A DNA stretch of 64,000 nucleotides from Drouetiella hepatica Uher 2000/2452 (GCA_019359505.1 JAHHHD010000002.1:248001-312000); one strand, 5' to 3'; counted from the stretch's first letter, positions 1-9,318 are shown. Notes: generated by a model not told the origin, from the sequence alone. Numbers and translations: made by a program.

Positions 1-273
1 ATGCGCTTTGCTAGCGCTCAAGGCTTCAACTCAGGCGATCAATTTTTCGCCTATTTGAAAGACAGCTTCGACGTACTCTATGCCGAAGGCGAAACTGCCC
101 CCAAAATGATGAGCGTGGGGCTGCACTGCCGCCTTGTGGGCAGACCCGGACGCGCAGCGGCTCTAGGGCGCTTTCTAGACTATGTGAAAGGGCACGATCG
201 CGTCTGGCTGTGTCGGCGGGTTGACATAGCCCGTCACTGGCATGAACACCATCAGCCTAAATCATCAGCCTAA
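1..273 (+). CDS. puuE: Allantoinase PuuE / polysaccharide deacetylase family, C-terminal fragment (cut by window start)
   Basis: The first base is already inside the gene. The visible 90 residues match the C-terminal end of the metal-independent, polysaccharide-deacetylase-like allantoinases (PuuE), which open the allantoin ring in purine breakdown. Recognisable stretches are the FxxYLKDSFDVLYAEG segment, the KMMSVGLHCRLVGRPGRA block and the closing DRVWLCRRVDIARHW block. The reading frame is open to base 1, so the internal ATG there is not the start. The catalytic N-terminal part lies outside the window, and the neighbours give no purine context. The family call comes from recognised motifs and I am fairly sure of it; the exact substrate is inferred. 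Confidence 0.8.
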   Translation: MRFASAQGFNSGDQFFAYLKDSFDVLYAEGETAPKMMSVGLHCRLVGRPGRAAALGRFLDYVKGHDRVWLCRRVDIARHWHEHHQPKSSA

Positions 274-395
274 GTGAGGGATGTGGGAGAGTAGAGAGTG
301 GCAGTATAAATTCGAGATAATAGCTTAGGCTTTTCTCTATTCCCCATTCTCTCGCAAAGATTTAGCATGTACTTCACTCTACGAGCGATCGGCTA

Positions 396-995
396 ATGGC
401 TTCTCAAACCCTAACTTCTTTGGGTCATGAAATCTTTCTGGTCAAGGACTTGCTAAATTCTTCTGCTTGCCAGCAGATTATTCAGGTGACTCAGCAGTGC
501 CAGCTTCAGCAAGCCGATATTCTGATTGAAACGGTTAATAATCAGGTTCGGAGTAACGATCTGCTGAGGTTGGGTGGCTCCGATCCGCTCTTACAGTCTG
601 CAAATCAGCTCTTGTTTAGCAAACTGGCGATCGTTCAGCAACTCCTTCAGCAAACCTATGGCGTTAACTTTCCCTTCGCCGAACCCTGCACGGTTTTGCG
701 CTATCAGGAGCAGCAGTTTTACAAGCGCCATATCGATAATATTTTGTTAGGCAGCCGCTTTCAAGAACTTGATCAGGGCATTCCCACCCGCGATATCAGC
801 ATTGTCGGCTACCTGAATGATGACTTTGAAGGAGGCGAAACTTATTTCGATCGCCAAGACCTTAAGATAAAGCCAGAAGCCGGGGCAGTTCTGGTTTTCC
901 CGGCATACTACACCCATCCGCATGAGTCGCTGCCTATCCTCAAAGGTCAAAAATACGCGTTCACGAGCTGGCTGTTTCATGGTAATTCAATCTAG
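396..995 (+). CDS. 2OG-Fe(II) oxygenase, prolyl-4-hydroxylase-like
   Basis: A 199-residue soluble protein of the P4Hc / 2OG-Fe(II) oxygenase superfamily, which couples 2-oxoglutarate decarboxylation to hydroxylation. The iron triad is visible: H112-x-D114 in the YKRHIDN segment and a distal His (H176) in HPHESLPI. A Lys in KGQKYAF sits where the 2-oxoglutarate carboxylate is bound. The segment GYLNDDFEGGETYF is typical of the family. It starts at the ATG at 396 and ends 47 bp before the next gene on the same strand. The substrate is unknown; bacterial relatives act on proteins or free amino acids. Confidence 0.82.
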   Translation: MASQTLTSLGHEIFLVKDLLNSSACQQIIQVTQQCQLQQADILIETVNNQVRSNDLLRLGGSDPLLQSANQLLFSKLAIVQQLLQQTYGVNFPFAEPCTVLRYQEQQFYKRHIDNILLGSRFQELDQGIPTRDISIVGYLNDDFEGGETYFDRQDLKIKPEAGAVLVFPAYYTHPHESLPILKGQKYAFTSWLFHGNSI

Positions 996-1042
996 ATGAC
1001 GAGCAGTTTAGAGCAGCGCTACCATTTCATGAAAGGATTGCA

Positions 1043-2359
1043 ATGATTTTTGAGATTTTGGGTATTTTTCTGCTGATAGTTGCCAACGGGATTTTCTCAA
1101 TGTCAGAAATGGCAATTGTTTCAGCCCGTAAAGCCCGCCTCCAGGAGCAGGCCGAGCAGGGAAACGCTGGGGCAAAAGCGGCGCTGAAGTTAGCAAACTC
1201 ACCCAACAATTTTCTGTCTACGGTTCAGGTGGGCATCACGCTGATTGGCACGCTGACCGGGGTGTTTGGCGGTGCATCCTTCTCCGAGCATCTGGCATTT
1301 TATATTGCCATGATTCCAGCACTAAAAGATTCCAGTGAGGCGATCGCCCTTACCCTCGTCGTGCTGATCATCACCTACCTGTCACTGATCATTGGCGAAC
1401 TGGCTCCCAAGCGTTTGGCGCTGAATAACCCAGAAAAAATTGCGGCGATCGTAGCGGCTCCCATGCAGGTAGTTGCCAAAATTGCCGCTCCAATCGTCTA
1501 CCTGCTTAGCCTTTCTACCGAGGCTGTTCTAAAGCTGTTTCGTGCCAATGCACCCTCTGAAGAACCTTCGGTAACGGAGGAAGAAATTAAGGTTTTAGTT
1601 CGTCAAGGAGCTGAAGCAGGTATGTTTGCTGCCGCCGAGCAGGATATGGTAGAACGGGTGTTTCATCTGGGCGATCAGCAGGTAAACGACCTCATGACTC
1701 CCCGCCCTGACATCATCTGGATCGATCTGAATGATTCGGCTGAGGTCATCCGCCAGAAGATGATCGAGTGTCGTCATAGCCGCATTCCGGTCTGCCAAGA
1801 TGCCTTAGATAACGTCATGGGCATTGCGCATGTTGCCGATATTTTGGCGCGGAGCCTTGCTGGACAGCCGATCGATCTGGTTACTTTACTTCGCCCGCCT
1901 CTGCTGATTCCAGAAAGTACCCATGCTCTGAGAGTGCTGGAATTGTTTAAGCAGTCGGGAACGCATATAGCCCTTCCGGTAGATGAATATGGCGTGATTC
2001 AGGGGCTTGTCACTCTCAACGATGTCATGGAGGTGATCATTGGAGATGTTCCCTTTGCCGACGATCCGCAGGAGTCTAGCATTATCCGCCGAGAAGACGG
2101 CTCTTGGCTGGTAGATGGCATGCTGTCTAGCGACGAGCTGAAAGAGCTAATCGCCGCAGATGAGCTACCCGGAGACGATCGCGGTAACTACCAGACCATT
2201 GCGGGTTTTGTGATTATGCAGCTAGGGCATATTCCGCGATCGTCCGACCATTTCACCTGGGGAGGCTTCCGCTTTGAAGTAATGGATATGGACGGCAATC
2301 GGGTAGACAAGGTGCTGGTCATGCCTTTACGGCAAGAAGAGCTATCGCTTGAGGGCTAG
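1043..2359 (+). CDS. CorC/HlyC (TlyC/CNNM) family membrane protein with CBS pair
   Basis: A 438-residue protein with the standard hemolysin-C/CorC layout. It has an N-terminal DUF21 transmembrane domain (roughly residues 1-190, starting MIFEILGIFLLIVANGIFS), a linked CBS pair (about 205-330, with MTPRPDIIWID and a second repeat) and a C-terminal CorC_HlyC domain (about 345-430). Members of this CNNM-like family are linked to magnesium or cobalt efflux; the hemolysin label is historical. The start ATG is preceded by AAGGA at a suitable distance. The 3' end overlaps the convergent O-methyltransferase gene by 18 bp, so the two messages share complementary ends. The transported ion is inferred. 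Confidence 0.88.
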   Translation: MIFEILGIFLLIVANGIFSMSEMAIVSARKARLQEQAEQGNAGAKAALKLANSPNNFLSTVQVGITLIGTLTGVFGGASFSEHLAFYIAMIPALKDSSEAIALTLVVLIITYLSLIIGELAPKRLALNNPEKIAAIVAAPMQVVAKIAAPIVYLLSLSTEAVLKLFRANAPSEEPSVTEEEIKVLVRQGAEAGMFAAAEQDMVERVFHLGDQQVNDLMTPRPDIIWIDLNDSAEVIRQKMIECRHSRIPVCQDALDNVMGIAHVADILARSLAGQPIDLVTLLRPPLLIPESTHALRVLELFKQSGTHIALPVDEYGVIQGLVTLNDVMEVIIGDVPFADDPQESSIIRREDGSWLVDGMLSSDELKELIAADELPGDDRGNYQTIAGFVIMQLGHIPRSSDHFTWGGFRFEVMDMDGNRVDKVLVMPLRQEELSLEG

Positions 2360-3001
2360 GGTCAAGCCGTCGGCGATCGCCAGTAGGCTGAGAGTAATTC
2401 GCTCATCCTGATGCAGCTTTTGATTAAAGGCGCGTATGGTCTTAGTGCGGCTATCTTGCGTCTGCGAGTCGGCAACTCTGCCCGACCAGAGGACATTATC
2501 TATGGCAATCAGTCCGCCCGGACGGACTAACTGTAGCGATCGCTCATAGTAGCCGTCGTAGCTACTTTTGTCGGCATCAATAAAGGCGAAGTCAAAGGTG
2601 CCTGCTTCGCCTGCGGCCAGGAGCTGATCGAGAGTTTCGAGCGCAGGGGCAATCCGCAGGTCGATCTTGTCAGCAACTCCTGCCTGCTGCCAGTAGCGCT
2701 GGGCGATCGCCGTATATTCTTCGCTGACATCACAAGCAATGAGCTTGCCATCGGGTGGGAGGGCGATCGCGACACAAAGCGAGCTATATCCAGTGAATAC
2801 GCCAACTTCCAGCGCTTTTTTGGCTCCCATTAGCTGTACCAGCAATCGCATCAATTGTCCCTGCTCAGGTGCAATCTGCATCTGGCTCATAGAGTGAGTT
2901 GCCGTTTCTTGCCGCAGGCTTTTCAAAATTTCTGGCTCTCGCAGCGAAACAGAAAGCAAATAATCCTGTAGAGAATCTTCTAAAAAAGTCTTGCCAGCCA
3001 T
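2342..3001 (-). CDS. Class I SAM-dependent O-methyltransferase (CCoAOMT-like)
   Basis: A 219-residue protein of the caffeoyl-CoA O-methyltransferase-like family (Methyltransf_3). SAM-binding motif I is VGVFTGYSSLCVAIALP, the acidic residue of motif II is in ACDVSEEY, and the metal-binding acidic run is FIDADKSSYDGYYE followed by IAIDNVLWSGRV. Length and motif order match cyanobacterial members, some of which methylate catechol-type small molecules with a divalent cation. It is a monocistronic gene, convergent with and overlapping the CorC-like gene. The substrate cannot be told from the sequence. Confidence 0.88.
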   Translation of the reverse strand: MAGKTFLEDSLQDYLLSVSLREPEILKSLRQETATHSMSQMQIAPEQGQLMRLLVQLMGAKKALEVGVFTGYSSLCVAIALPPDGKLIACDVSEEYTAIAQRYWQQAGVADKIDLRIAPALETLDQLLAAGEAGTFDFAFIDADKSSYDGYYERSLQLVRPGGLIAIDNVLWSGRVADSQTQDSRTKTIRAFNQKLHQDERITLSLLAIADGLTLALKR

Positions 3002-3095
3002 CTTGATCTATCCTGACATTTTAAGGACCATACCCAGTCTCACATGCATTAAAAATCGGGCGTTGCTGATCTCTAGGATAATTTTTTGTGTGATG

Positions 3096-3190
3096 TGGCA
3101 ACCGCCAAGGCGGTTAGAACGGGGACATTTTGGGTAGGGCGCGAAGCGTCCCACCCTAAATGTCCTAAGCAAACTGGCGATAGCTATGGC
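3096..3190. repeat. Family A hairpin repeat (MITE-like), copy 1
   Basis: Constant arms read GGCAACCGCCAAGGCGGTTA on the left and AAACTGGCGATAGCTATGG on the right. They enclose a palindrome (GGGGACATTTTGGGTAGGGCG with its complement). The same arms recur at 11325, 14113, 17936, 25021 and 48684 in both orientations. The ends form imperfect inverted repeats beginning TAT, which suggests a TA-targeting non-autonomous element. Confidence 0.8.
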
Positions 3191-3290
3191 ATTACGTAAT
3201 TGAGTTAGGACGAGTTATCTTTTGAGAGCCGCGCTCCGCGCGGCTCTCAAAAGATAACTCGTTGGATCTAATCGCGTAGCGCTATGTACC
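3191..3290. repeat. Family D hairpin repeat with a perfect 23-bp stem
   Basis: A perfect 23-bp stem with a 5-nt loop lies at 3211-3261 (CGAGTTATCTTTTGAGAG outward, GC-rich apex). It is flanked by TTACGTAATTGAGTTAGGAC on the left and TTGGATCTAATCGCGTAGCG on the right. The left arm recurs at 53110-53155 around a different stem, and the right arm recurs near 48655 and 9371. It abuts the family A copy at 3096-3190, sharing the TAGCTATGGC boundary. Confidence 0.75.
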
Positions 3291-3315
3291 AGAGGGGCGC
3301 AGAGATCAGCCATGC

Positions 3316-3347
3316 CAAAAATCGCACCTCTTGAAAAGAGGTGCGAT
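3316..3347 (-). terminator. Rho-independent terminator of the PEP-CTERM gene
   Basis: Read on the minus strand, an ATCGCACCTCTT stem with a 3-nt loop (TTC) is followed by a run of T. It lies about 65 bp past the stop of the PEP-CTERM gene. Confidence 0.75.
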
Positions 3348-3410
3348 GGAAACCCTATGCCATGTCACTTAGATTTTGATGTTCTTGATGCAGCGGTGCG
3401 CTGCCTTCTG

Positions 3411-4202
3411 CTATGCCACCTTAGCGCGACGGCGCTGGCGTAAGAAGAAACCACCCACCGTCATTAATCCCATAACAACGCCAGGTTCAGGAACAGACTC
3501 TGTGTTGAAGTTGAACTTGCCTGAGCCTTCGTGGAAAGAGTGATTGTCGGTTTCAAAACCGCCGCCGCCAGCTTGAGAAATGACGATTTTGTTGAAGATA
3601 TCATCTTCGCTGTCTGCATAGAAATGCACGTAGCCGTTGCCCTGGTAATACTTGCCATTTTGCTGCTTCTGGGCGCCCGCTTCATTGGTGCCAGAATGCA
3701 GAGCCGAGTAGGTAGCAAAACCGCCTGCCTGATCAATATCCTTCGTGTTGAAGCTACGAACTAACTTGTCGCCGTTATAGAAAGAGTAAGTGTTTCCCGT
3801 ATGAGCCGCACCCCAGTTAATCCCAAAATAGTTGAGGTTCTTTGCTAGGTTGATGATGACGTTATCACCCTGAAACGCTGCTAGGTAGCTGGACGTGTTC
3901 TTCTCGCCCTCTGCTCCTACGGGTGCCCACATATCTGAGCGGACGCTGCTGCTCTGACCTTTGTTAGAGAAGCTATATTTGGCAAATCCGTCGGTGGGTG
4001 CTTTGCCAGAGTTAAAGTCAACGGTCGTAGTACCTTTGAGCTTGGCGAATTCTGAGTACGCACCTTGATTGGTGAGTCCAGTAGTGGGATTTGCGACACC
4101 ATCCGTGACTTTGAAGGAGAAGGCTTGAGCAGAGTTGGCGGACAGAATGGAAGCGATCGCTGCCAAAGCAGCAATTCCAGCGGTGAGTTGACGAAGCTGC
4201 AT
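3411..4202 (-). CDS. PEP-CTERM sorting-signal exported protein
   Basis: A 263-residue secreted protein. It has a Sec signal peptide (MQLRQLTAGIAALAAIASIL, cleavage near SAQAF) and a C-terminal PEP-CTERM tripartite signal: VPEPG, a hydrophobic segment (VVMGLMTVGGFFL) and a basic tail RQRRRAK. Such signals are processed by an exosortase, and the mature proteins are surface or matrix components. The body is rich in Gly, Ser and Asn, with a jelly-roll-like appearance (YFGINWGAAHTGNTYSFYNG), but no enzymatic motif is seen. No exosortase gene is in the window. The gene is divergent from dnaE-N across a 432-bp region and followed by a terminator hairpin. Confidence 0.85.
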   Translation of the reverse strand: MQLRQLTAGIAALAAIASILSANSAQAFSFKVTDGVANPTTGLTNQGAYSEFAKLKGTTTVDFNSGKAPTDGFAKYSFSNKGQSSSVRSDMWAPVGAEGEKNTSSYLAAFQGDNVIINLAKNLNYFGINWGAAHTGNTYSFYNGDKLVRSFNTKDIDQAGGFATYSALHSGTNEAGAQKQQNGKYYQGNGYVHFYADSEDDIFNKIVISQAGGGGFETDNHSFHEGSGKFNFNTESVPEPGVVMGLMTVGGFFLRQRRRAKVA

Positions 4203-4634
4203 TTTTTCTGAGTAGGTGAACTGACAATCTCATTATTGACTTCTAACCTCAGCTAAGAGCTGAGCAGAAGCACGGATTTTGCTTTGCTCGCAACTTAATC
4301 AAAACTTGATATTTCAGCAATTTTCGGCAATAAAGATTAAGCGTTCAACAAGCTGCTCTTCTCACATTGCCACCCACATTGCCATATTGATCCTAAAATT
4401 GACCCTCAATTAGGTTGAAACCTGCGGCGGTAGAATTGCCTTGATACGTTTATACTAATTTGAGTTGGCTAAATTTTAGTTCAACTGCACTTGTGCTGAG
4501 CCTTTCAGCTCTTAAAAAGCGCTACGGGTAGGGGCATCTGTCAACAAATCTCAATAAAATTGCTAGATATAGCATCAAAGATCAGTTAATCTTATCTCAA
4601 CCTTGCACCGGGTCTGAAACCGAGATTGAGAGCT
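4203..4634. other. Divergent intergenic region between the PEP-CTERM gene and dnaE-N
   Basis: 432 bp, A+T-rich, without a supported gene or palindrome. It must hold the promoters of both divergent genes, but I could not assign a -35/-10 pair confidently. Confidence 0.5.
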
Positions 4635-7223
4635 ATGTCCTTTGTTGGTCTACATATTCACAGCGACTACAGCCTTTTGGACGGCGCAAGCCAGCTTCCA
4701 GAGCTGCTCGATCGCGTCGTAGAGCTGGGGATGCCAGCGATCGCCCTTACGGATCACGGCGTCATGTATGGGGCGATCGAGCTGTTGAAGGAGTGTAAAG
4801 CTCGTGGCGTGAAGCCGATCGTCGGCAACGAGATGTACGTAATCAATGGCGACATCACGAAACAGGAGCGCCGTCCCCGCTATCACCAGGTAATCTTGGC
4901 AAAGAATACCCAAGGGTATAAGAATCTGGTCAAATTAACCACAATTTCTCATTTGCAAGGCGTTCAGGGCAAAGGCATTTTTTCGCGCCCCTGCATTAAC
5001 AAAGAGCTGATCGAGCAGTACCGGGAAGGGCTGATTGTCACGAGCGCCTGTCTGGGAGGAGAAATTCCCCAGGCGATCATGCAGGGTAAGCCAGAGATTG
5101 CCCGTCGCATCGCCCAGTGGTATCAAGAGCGGTTTGGCGATGACTACTACCTGGAGATTCAGGATCACGGCTTGCAGGAGGAGCGAATTGTCAATCCTGA
5201 GATTATTCGCATTGCCCGCGAAATGGACATTAAGCTGGTTGCCACCAACGACTCCCACTATATTTCCTGCTTTGATGTAGAAGCCCATGACGCGCTGCTG
5301 TGCATTCAGACTGGGAAGCTGATTAGCGAAGAGAAGCGGCTGCGGTACACGGGCACCGAGTATCTCAAGTCGGCAGAAGAGATGCGTTATCTCTTCCGCG
5401 ATCACCTGCCGGAAGAGGCGGTAGAGGAGGCGATCGCCAGCACGATGGAGGTCGCCGACAAGATCGAAGAATACGACATTATGGGAAAGCCTCGCATCCC
5501 GGAATATTCAGTCCCCGAAGGCTATACCAAAGACAGCTACCTGAGGGCAATTACCCGTCAAGGCTTGATGGATCGCTTTGGCTATGAGTCCTATGACCAG
5601 GTAGAACCCTTGTATCAAGAGCGGCTAGAGTATGAGCTGCAAATGATGCACCAGATGGGTTTTGATGCCTACTTTCTCGTGGTTTGGGACTACATCAAAT
5701 ATGCCCGCGATCACGGCATTCCGGTAGGACCAGGTCGCGGATCGGCAGCGGGTTCTCTTGTGGCTTATTCCCTGGCAATTACTAACATTGACCCGGTGCA
5801 TCATGGCTTACTGTTTGAGCGATTTCTCAATCCCGAACGCTTCTCGATGCCAGATATCGATACAGACTTTTGTATCGATCGCCGCGATGAGGTGATTAGC
5901 TACGTGACGGATAAGTATGGGAGCGATCGCGTTGCCCAGATTATTACCTACAACCGCATGACCTCAAAAGCGGTGCTGAAGGACGTGGCGCGAGTGCTGG
6001 ATATTCCCTATGCGGAGTCCGATCGGATGGCGAAGCTGATTCCCGTTTCGCGGGGTAAACCAGCAAAGCTGAAGGTGATGATTTCAGAGGGCACCCCTGC
6101 ACCAGAATTTAAGGCGAAGTATGACAATGATCCAAGGGTTCGCCACTGGCTCGATACGGCAATCAAGATTGAGGGCACTAACAAGAGTGTGGGGATTCAT
6201 GCGGCAGGTGTGGTGATTTCCTCGCATCCGCTGGATGAAGTCGTGCCGCTTCAGCGCAACGCTGATGGCTCTGTGTTTACGCAGTATTACATGGAGGACA
6301 TTGAGGCGCTGGGGCTGCTGAAAATGGACTTCTTGGGACTCAAGAACCTAACAATGATCCAGAAAGCGGTGGATCTGATTGCCCAAAATCAAAATGTTGT
6401 GATTGATCTCGATCATTTGTCTCTGGACGATCCAAAAGTTTATAAGCTGCTGTCGCAAGGCAACCTAGAAGGTATCTTTCAGCTTGAATCTTCAGGAATG
6501 CGGCAGATTGTCCGAGATCTAAAGCCGTCCGGATTGGAAGACATCTCTTCGGTACTGGCGCTGTATCGACCGGGACCGCTGGATGCAGGGCTGATTCCCA
6601 AGTTCATTAACCGTAAGCATGGGCGAGAAAGAATTGAGTACGAACACCCAATCCTAGAAACCATTCTCAACGAAACCTATGGGATTATGGTCTATCAAGA
6701 GCAGATTATGAAGATCGCTCAAGATATGGCGGGCTATTCCCTAGGGCAAGCCGATCTGCTGCGGCGAGCAATGGGCAAAAAGAAAAAGTCGGAGATGGAA
6801 AAGCATCAGCAGATCTTCATTGATGGGGCGGGCAAAAACGGCGTTAAGGCAAAAGTTGCCACCGATTTGTTTGAACAAATGGTGATGTTTGCAGAATATT
6901 GTTTGAGCTATGAAATGCCCGTACTCACCGTTGAATATGGCGCTTTGCCGATCGGTAAAATTGTCGAGAATCAGGTTCAATGCACGGTTTACAGCGTTAA
7001 CAATCATGGCTACATCTATACTCAACCGATCGCCCAATGGCACGATCGCGGGCAGCAAGAAATCTTTGAGTATCTGTTAGAAGATGGCTCAATTATTCAG
7101 GCAACCAAAGATCACAAGTTCATGACAGAAGCGGGACAAATGCTGACGATCGATGAGATTTTCCAGCGAAACCTGGACTTGAAGCGGGTGGAAGTGCGAT
7201 CGCCCGTTCTTGCGGGTCGGTAA
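4635..7223 (+). CDS. dnaE-N: DNA polymerase III alpha subunit, N-terminal half fused to N-terminal split intein (DnaE-N)
   Basis: The N-terminal two thirds of the replicative polymerase, 862 residues from the ATG at 4635 (an in-frame TTG at 4626 is less likely). It has a PHP domain at the start ([12 protein letters not shown]), the polymerase core with [15 protein letters not shown], and the catalytic aspartates in PDIDTDF (D407, D409). At the codon at 6900 the extein ends in FAEY and the split intein begins with Cys1 in [14 protein letters not shown]. The 107-residue intein-N carries block B (ATKDHKFMT). The C-intein and the rest of DnaE are made from a separate gene starting at 7874. Protein trans-splicing should join the halves, as established for the Synechocystis and Nostoc DnaE inteins. 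The short distance to the other half is highly unusual. Confidence 0.96.
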   Translation: MSFVGLHIHSDYSLLDGASQLPELLDRVVELGMPAIALTDHGVMYGAIELLKECKARGVKPIVGNEMYVINGDITKQERRPRYHQVILAKNTQGYKNLVKLTTISHLQGVQGKGIFSRPCINKELIEQYREGLIVTSACLGGEIPQAIMQGKPEIARRIAQWYQERFGDDYYLEIQDHGLQEERIVNPEIIRIAREMDIKLVATNDSHYISCFDVEAHDALLCIQTGKLISEEKRLRYTGTEYLKSAEEMRYLFRDHLPEEAVEEAIASTMEVADKIEEYDIMGKPRIPEYSVPEGYTKDSYLRAITRQGLMDRFGYESYDQVEPLYQERLEYELQMMHQMGFDAYFLVVWDYIKYARDHGIPVGPGRGSAAGSLVAYSLAITNIDPVHHGLLFERFLNPERFSMPDIDTDFCIDRRDEVISYVTDKYGSDRVAQIITYNRMTSKAVLKDVARVLDIPYAESDRMAKLIPVSRGKPAKLKVMISEGTPAPEFKAKYDNDPRVRHWLDTAIKIEGTNKSVGIHAAGVVISSHPLDEVVPLQRNADGSVFTQYYMEDIEALGLLKMDFLGLKNLTMIQKAVDLIAQNQNVVIDLDHLSLDDPKVYKLLSQGNLEGIFQLESSGMRQIVRDLKPSGLEDISSVLALYRPGPLDAGLIPKFINRKHGRERIEYEHPILETILNETYGIMVYQEQIMKIAQDMAGYSLGQADLLRRAMGKKKKSEMEKHQQIFIDGAGKNGVKAKVATDLFEQMVMFAEYCLSYEMPVLTVEYGALPIGKIVENQVQCTVYSVNNHGYIYTQPIAQWHDRGQQEIFEYLLEDGSIIQATKDHKFMTEAGQMLTIDEIFQRNLDLKRVEVRSPVLAGR

Positions 7224-7224
7224 T

Positions 7225-7848
7225 ATGGGAGATAGTTTACTCAATCCTCTCAGAGACTCTATGGTGTTTTCTCCGCCCCAACTCAAGTCGCTGCTGTGCC
7301 TGACAGACGATGAATACTTTCTCCTGTGTCAGGCAAATCCTGACCTAAGAATTGAGCGTAACTCTAGCGGAGATTTAATTATCATGTCCCCTACAGGTGG
7401 TGAAACGGGTCATCGGAATATTGAAATTTCCTTTCAGGTACAAGCCTGGAGTCGAACAAACGATTTAGGATTTGCTTTCGATTCCTCTACGGAGTTTAAA
7501 ATGCCCGGAGGCGCGAACTATTCTCCTGACGCAAGCTGGGTGAGGCGCGAACGCTGGAATGCCCTGACTCCAGAGCAAAAGCGCAAATTTCCGCCGTTGG
7601 CTCCTGACTTTGTGATTGAATTGCGATCGCCCTCTGATTCCATCGGCACGCTGCGCGTCAAGATGCAGGAATATATCGATAACGGCGTACGGCTGGGCTG
7701 GTTGATTGATCCCAAAAATCGGCAGGTGGAAATTTATCGATTAGAACAGGAAGTTGAGGTTCTCAAAAATCCTGAAACGCTTTCTGGTGAGGATGTATTA
7801 CCCGGCTTTGTGCTGGATTTGAAACCTATTTTTGCAGATGTTGAATAA
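7225..7848 (+). CDS. Uma2 family (DUF820) PD-(D/E)xK nuclease-fold protein between the intein halves
   Basis: A protein of about 207 residues of the Uma2/DUF820 family, very common in cyanobacteria, with a restriction-endonuclease-like fold and mostly unknown roles. Visible family blocks are LTDDEYFLLCQANPDLRIER, IIMSPTGGETGHRN, the metal-binding Asp in YSPDASWVRRERW, the Glu in DFVIELRSPSD and KMQEYIDNGVRLGWLIDP. The chosen ATG (7225) lies 1 nt after the dnaE-N stop, so translation is probably coupled; ATG 7261 is an alternative. It ends 25 nt before dnaE-C. It occupies the place where a homing endonuclease domain sits in an unsplit intein. Whether it has anything to do with intein mobility is inference, since free-standing Uma2 genes are scattered through cyanobacterial genomes. 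Confidence 0.9.
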   Translation: MGDSLLNPLRDSMVFSPPQLKSLLCLTDDEYFLLCQANPDLRIERNSSGDLIIMSPTGGETGHRNIEISFQVQAWSRTNDLGFAFDSSTEFKMPGGANYSPDASWVRRERWNALTPEQKRKFPPLAPDFVIELRSPSDSIGTLRVKMQEYIDNGVRLGWLIDPKNRQVEIYRLEQEVEVLKNPETLSGEDVLPGFVLDLKPIFADVE

Positions 7849-7873
7849 CTTATTAAGTAACTTATAAATAGCT

Positions 7874-9220
7874 ATGGTTAAAATTATTAGTCGTCAATCT
7901 TTAGGGATGCAAGCTGTTTATGACATCGGCGTTGAACGAGATCATAACTTTGTTTTAAGTAGCGGTTTGGTTGCCTCTAACTGCTTCAATAAATCTCACT
8001 CGACCGCCTATGGCTATGTCACCTATCAGACGGCATATCTTAAGGCAAACTACCCGGTTGAATACATGGCGGCTCTGCTCACCTGTAACAGCGGTGATCA
8101 AGACAAAGTGCAGAAATATATTGCTAGCTGTGTCAACATGGGCATCCAGGTGGAGCCGCCGGACATCAACCGATCGGGCGTAGACTTTACCCCCCTACAA
8201 ACCACCATTTTGTTTGGGCTGTCGGCAGTACGGAATGTGGGAGAAGGGGCGATCGAACATCTGCTGATTGCCCGTGAAGAGGGTGGCAAGTTCAAATCTT
8301 TGGCGGATTTGTGCGATCGCGTGGATTCTCGCACCGTTAACCGTCGAGCCTTGGAAGCACTAATTCAGTGCGGCGCGTTAGATAGTTTAGAGAGTAACGA
8401 AACCAATCGAAATCAGCTCATTCAAGACTTGGAGCTGTTGCTAGAGTGGGCACAATCTCGCGCCAAAGATCGGCTGATTGGACAGGGCAATCTGTTTGAT
8501 TTGTTTGGGGGTGCGACTGCCGCTTCTAACAAGTTTGAGACGGCTCCTAAAGCACCTGCCGTACCCGACTATCCGCCTCAAGAAAAGCTGCGTTTAGAAA
8601 AAGAGCTTTTGGGTTTTTATATCTCAGACCATCCGCTGAAGTCAATTCAGCAGGCGGCTAGAGTCCTGGCACCGATCAACCTTAGCGATTTGAATGACAA
8701 ACCCGAAGGCGTGATGCTGAGCGCGATCGCCATGGTCAGCACCATTAAACCGATCGTGACGAAACGCGGCGACAAAATGATGGCGCTGCAAATTGAAGAC
8801 CTGAGCGGACAGGTTGAGGCGGTGGTCTTCCCAAAATCCTTTGAGCGGATTGGCGAACTGTTGCAGGTCGATGCGCGGCTGATGCTCTGGGGCAAAGTAG
8901 ACAAGCGAGACGATCGCACTCAGTTCATCATTGAAGATGCAGAGCCGATCGATGATGTCTGCATGGTGATGGTGGATCTAGAGCCGCAGATTGCCGGAGA
9001 TGTCGTGAAGCAACATCACTTGCGCACGGTATTACTAGAGCAGCGCGGCGATGAGGATAAAAGCAAGATTCCGGTGATTGCGGTAATTACGGGGAACGAT
9101 CGCCGTGAGCTAGTGCGGCTGGGGGCACAGTTTCGAGTCCAAGACCACCAAGCAACGGTGAGTGCGCTAATGAAGGCAGGATTTCAAGCTCGAACCGAGC
9201 CGCTTGTTCAGGCATCCTAA
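7874..9220 (+). CDS. dnaE-C: C-terminal split intein fused to DNA polymerase III alpha C-terminal part (DnaE-C)
   Basis: Residues 1-36 are the C-intein: MVKIISRQSLGMQAVYDIGV, then block F (ERDHNF) and the terminal GLVASN with the cyclising Asn36. Cys37 begins the C-extein (CFNKSHSTAYGYVTYQTAYL), 412 residues long. The C-extein contains the end of the polymerase fingers, the helix-hairpin-helix region (SAVRNVGEGAIEHLL) and an OB-fold domain (LSAIAMVSTIKPIVTKRGDK, SGQVEAVVFP). Together the exteins give about 1,167 residues, normal for bacterial DnaE. No clear Shine-Dalgarno precedes the ATG, so expression probably depends on the upstream Uma2 cistron. Confidence 0.96.
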   Translation: MVKIISRQSLGMQAVYDIGVERDHNFVLSSGLVASNCFNKSHSTAYGYVTYQTAYLKANYPVEYMAALLTCNSGDQDKVQKYIASCVNMGIQVEPPDINRSGVDFTPLQTTILFGLSAVRNVGEGAIEHLLIAREEGGKFKSLADLCDRVDSRTVNRRALEALIQCGALDSLESNETNRNQLIQDLELLLEWAQSRAKDRLIGQGNLFDLFGGATAASNKFETAPKAPAVPDYPPQEKLRLEKELLGFYISDHPLKSIQQAARVLAPINLSDLNDKPEGVMLSAIAMVSTIKPIVTKRGDKMMALQIEDLSGQVEAVVFPKSFERIGELLQVDARLMLWGKVDKRDDRTQFIIEDAEPIDDVCMVMVDLEPQIAGDVVKQHHLRTVLLEQRGDEDKSKIPVIAVITGNDRRELVRLGAQFRVQDHQATVSALMKAGFQARTEPLVQAS

Positions 9221-9238
9221 CGATTTCCTATCCACAAT

Positions 9239-9318
9239 AGACCTCTTGCAGATTAAAGTTTTGGGATTAGGTTTAGTGGGGACTGCGCCTCCACTAAACC
9301 TAATTTGCAAGATGCCTA
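9239..9318. repeat. Family B MITE-like repeat, copy 1
   Basis: Terminal inverted repeat AGACCTCTTGCA at the left and a decayed partner TTGCAAGATGCCT at the right. It contains the palindrome TAGGTTTAGTGGGG...CCACTAAACCTA. Other copies lie at 30656 and 36313. Confidence 0.75.
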
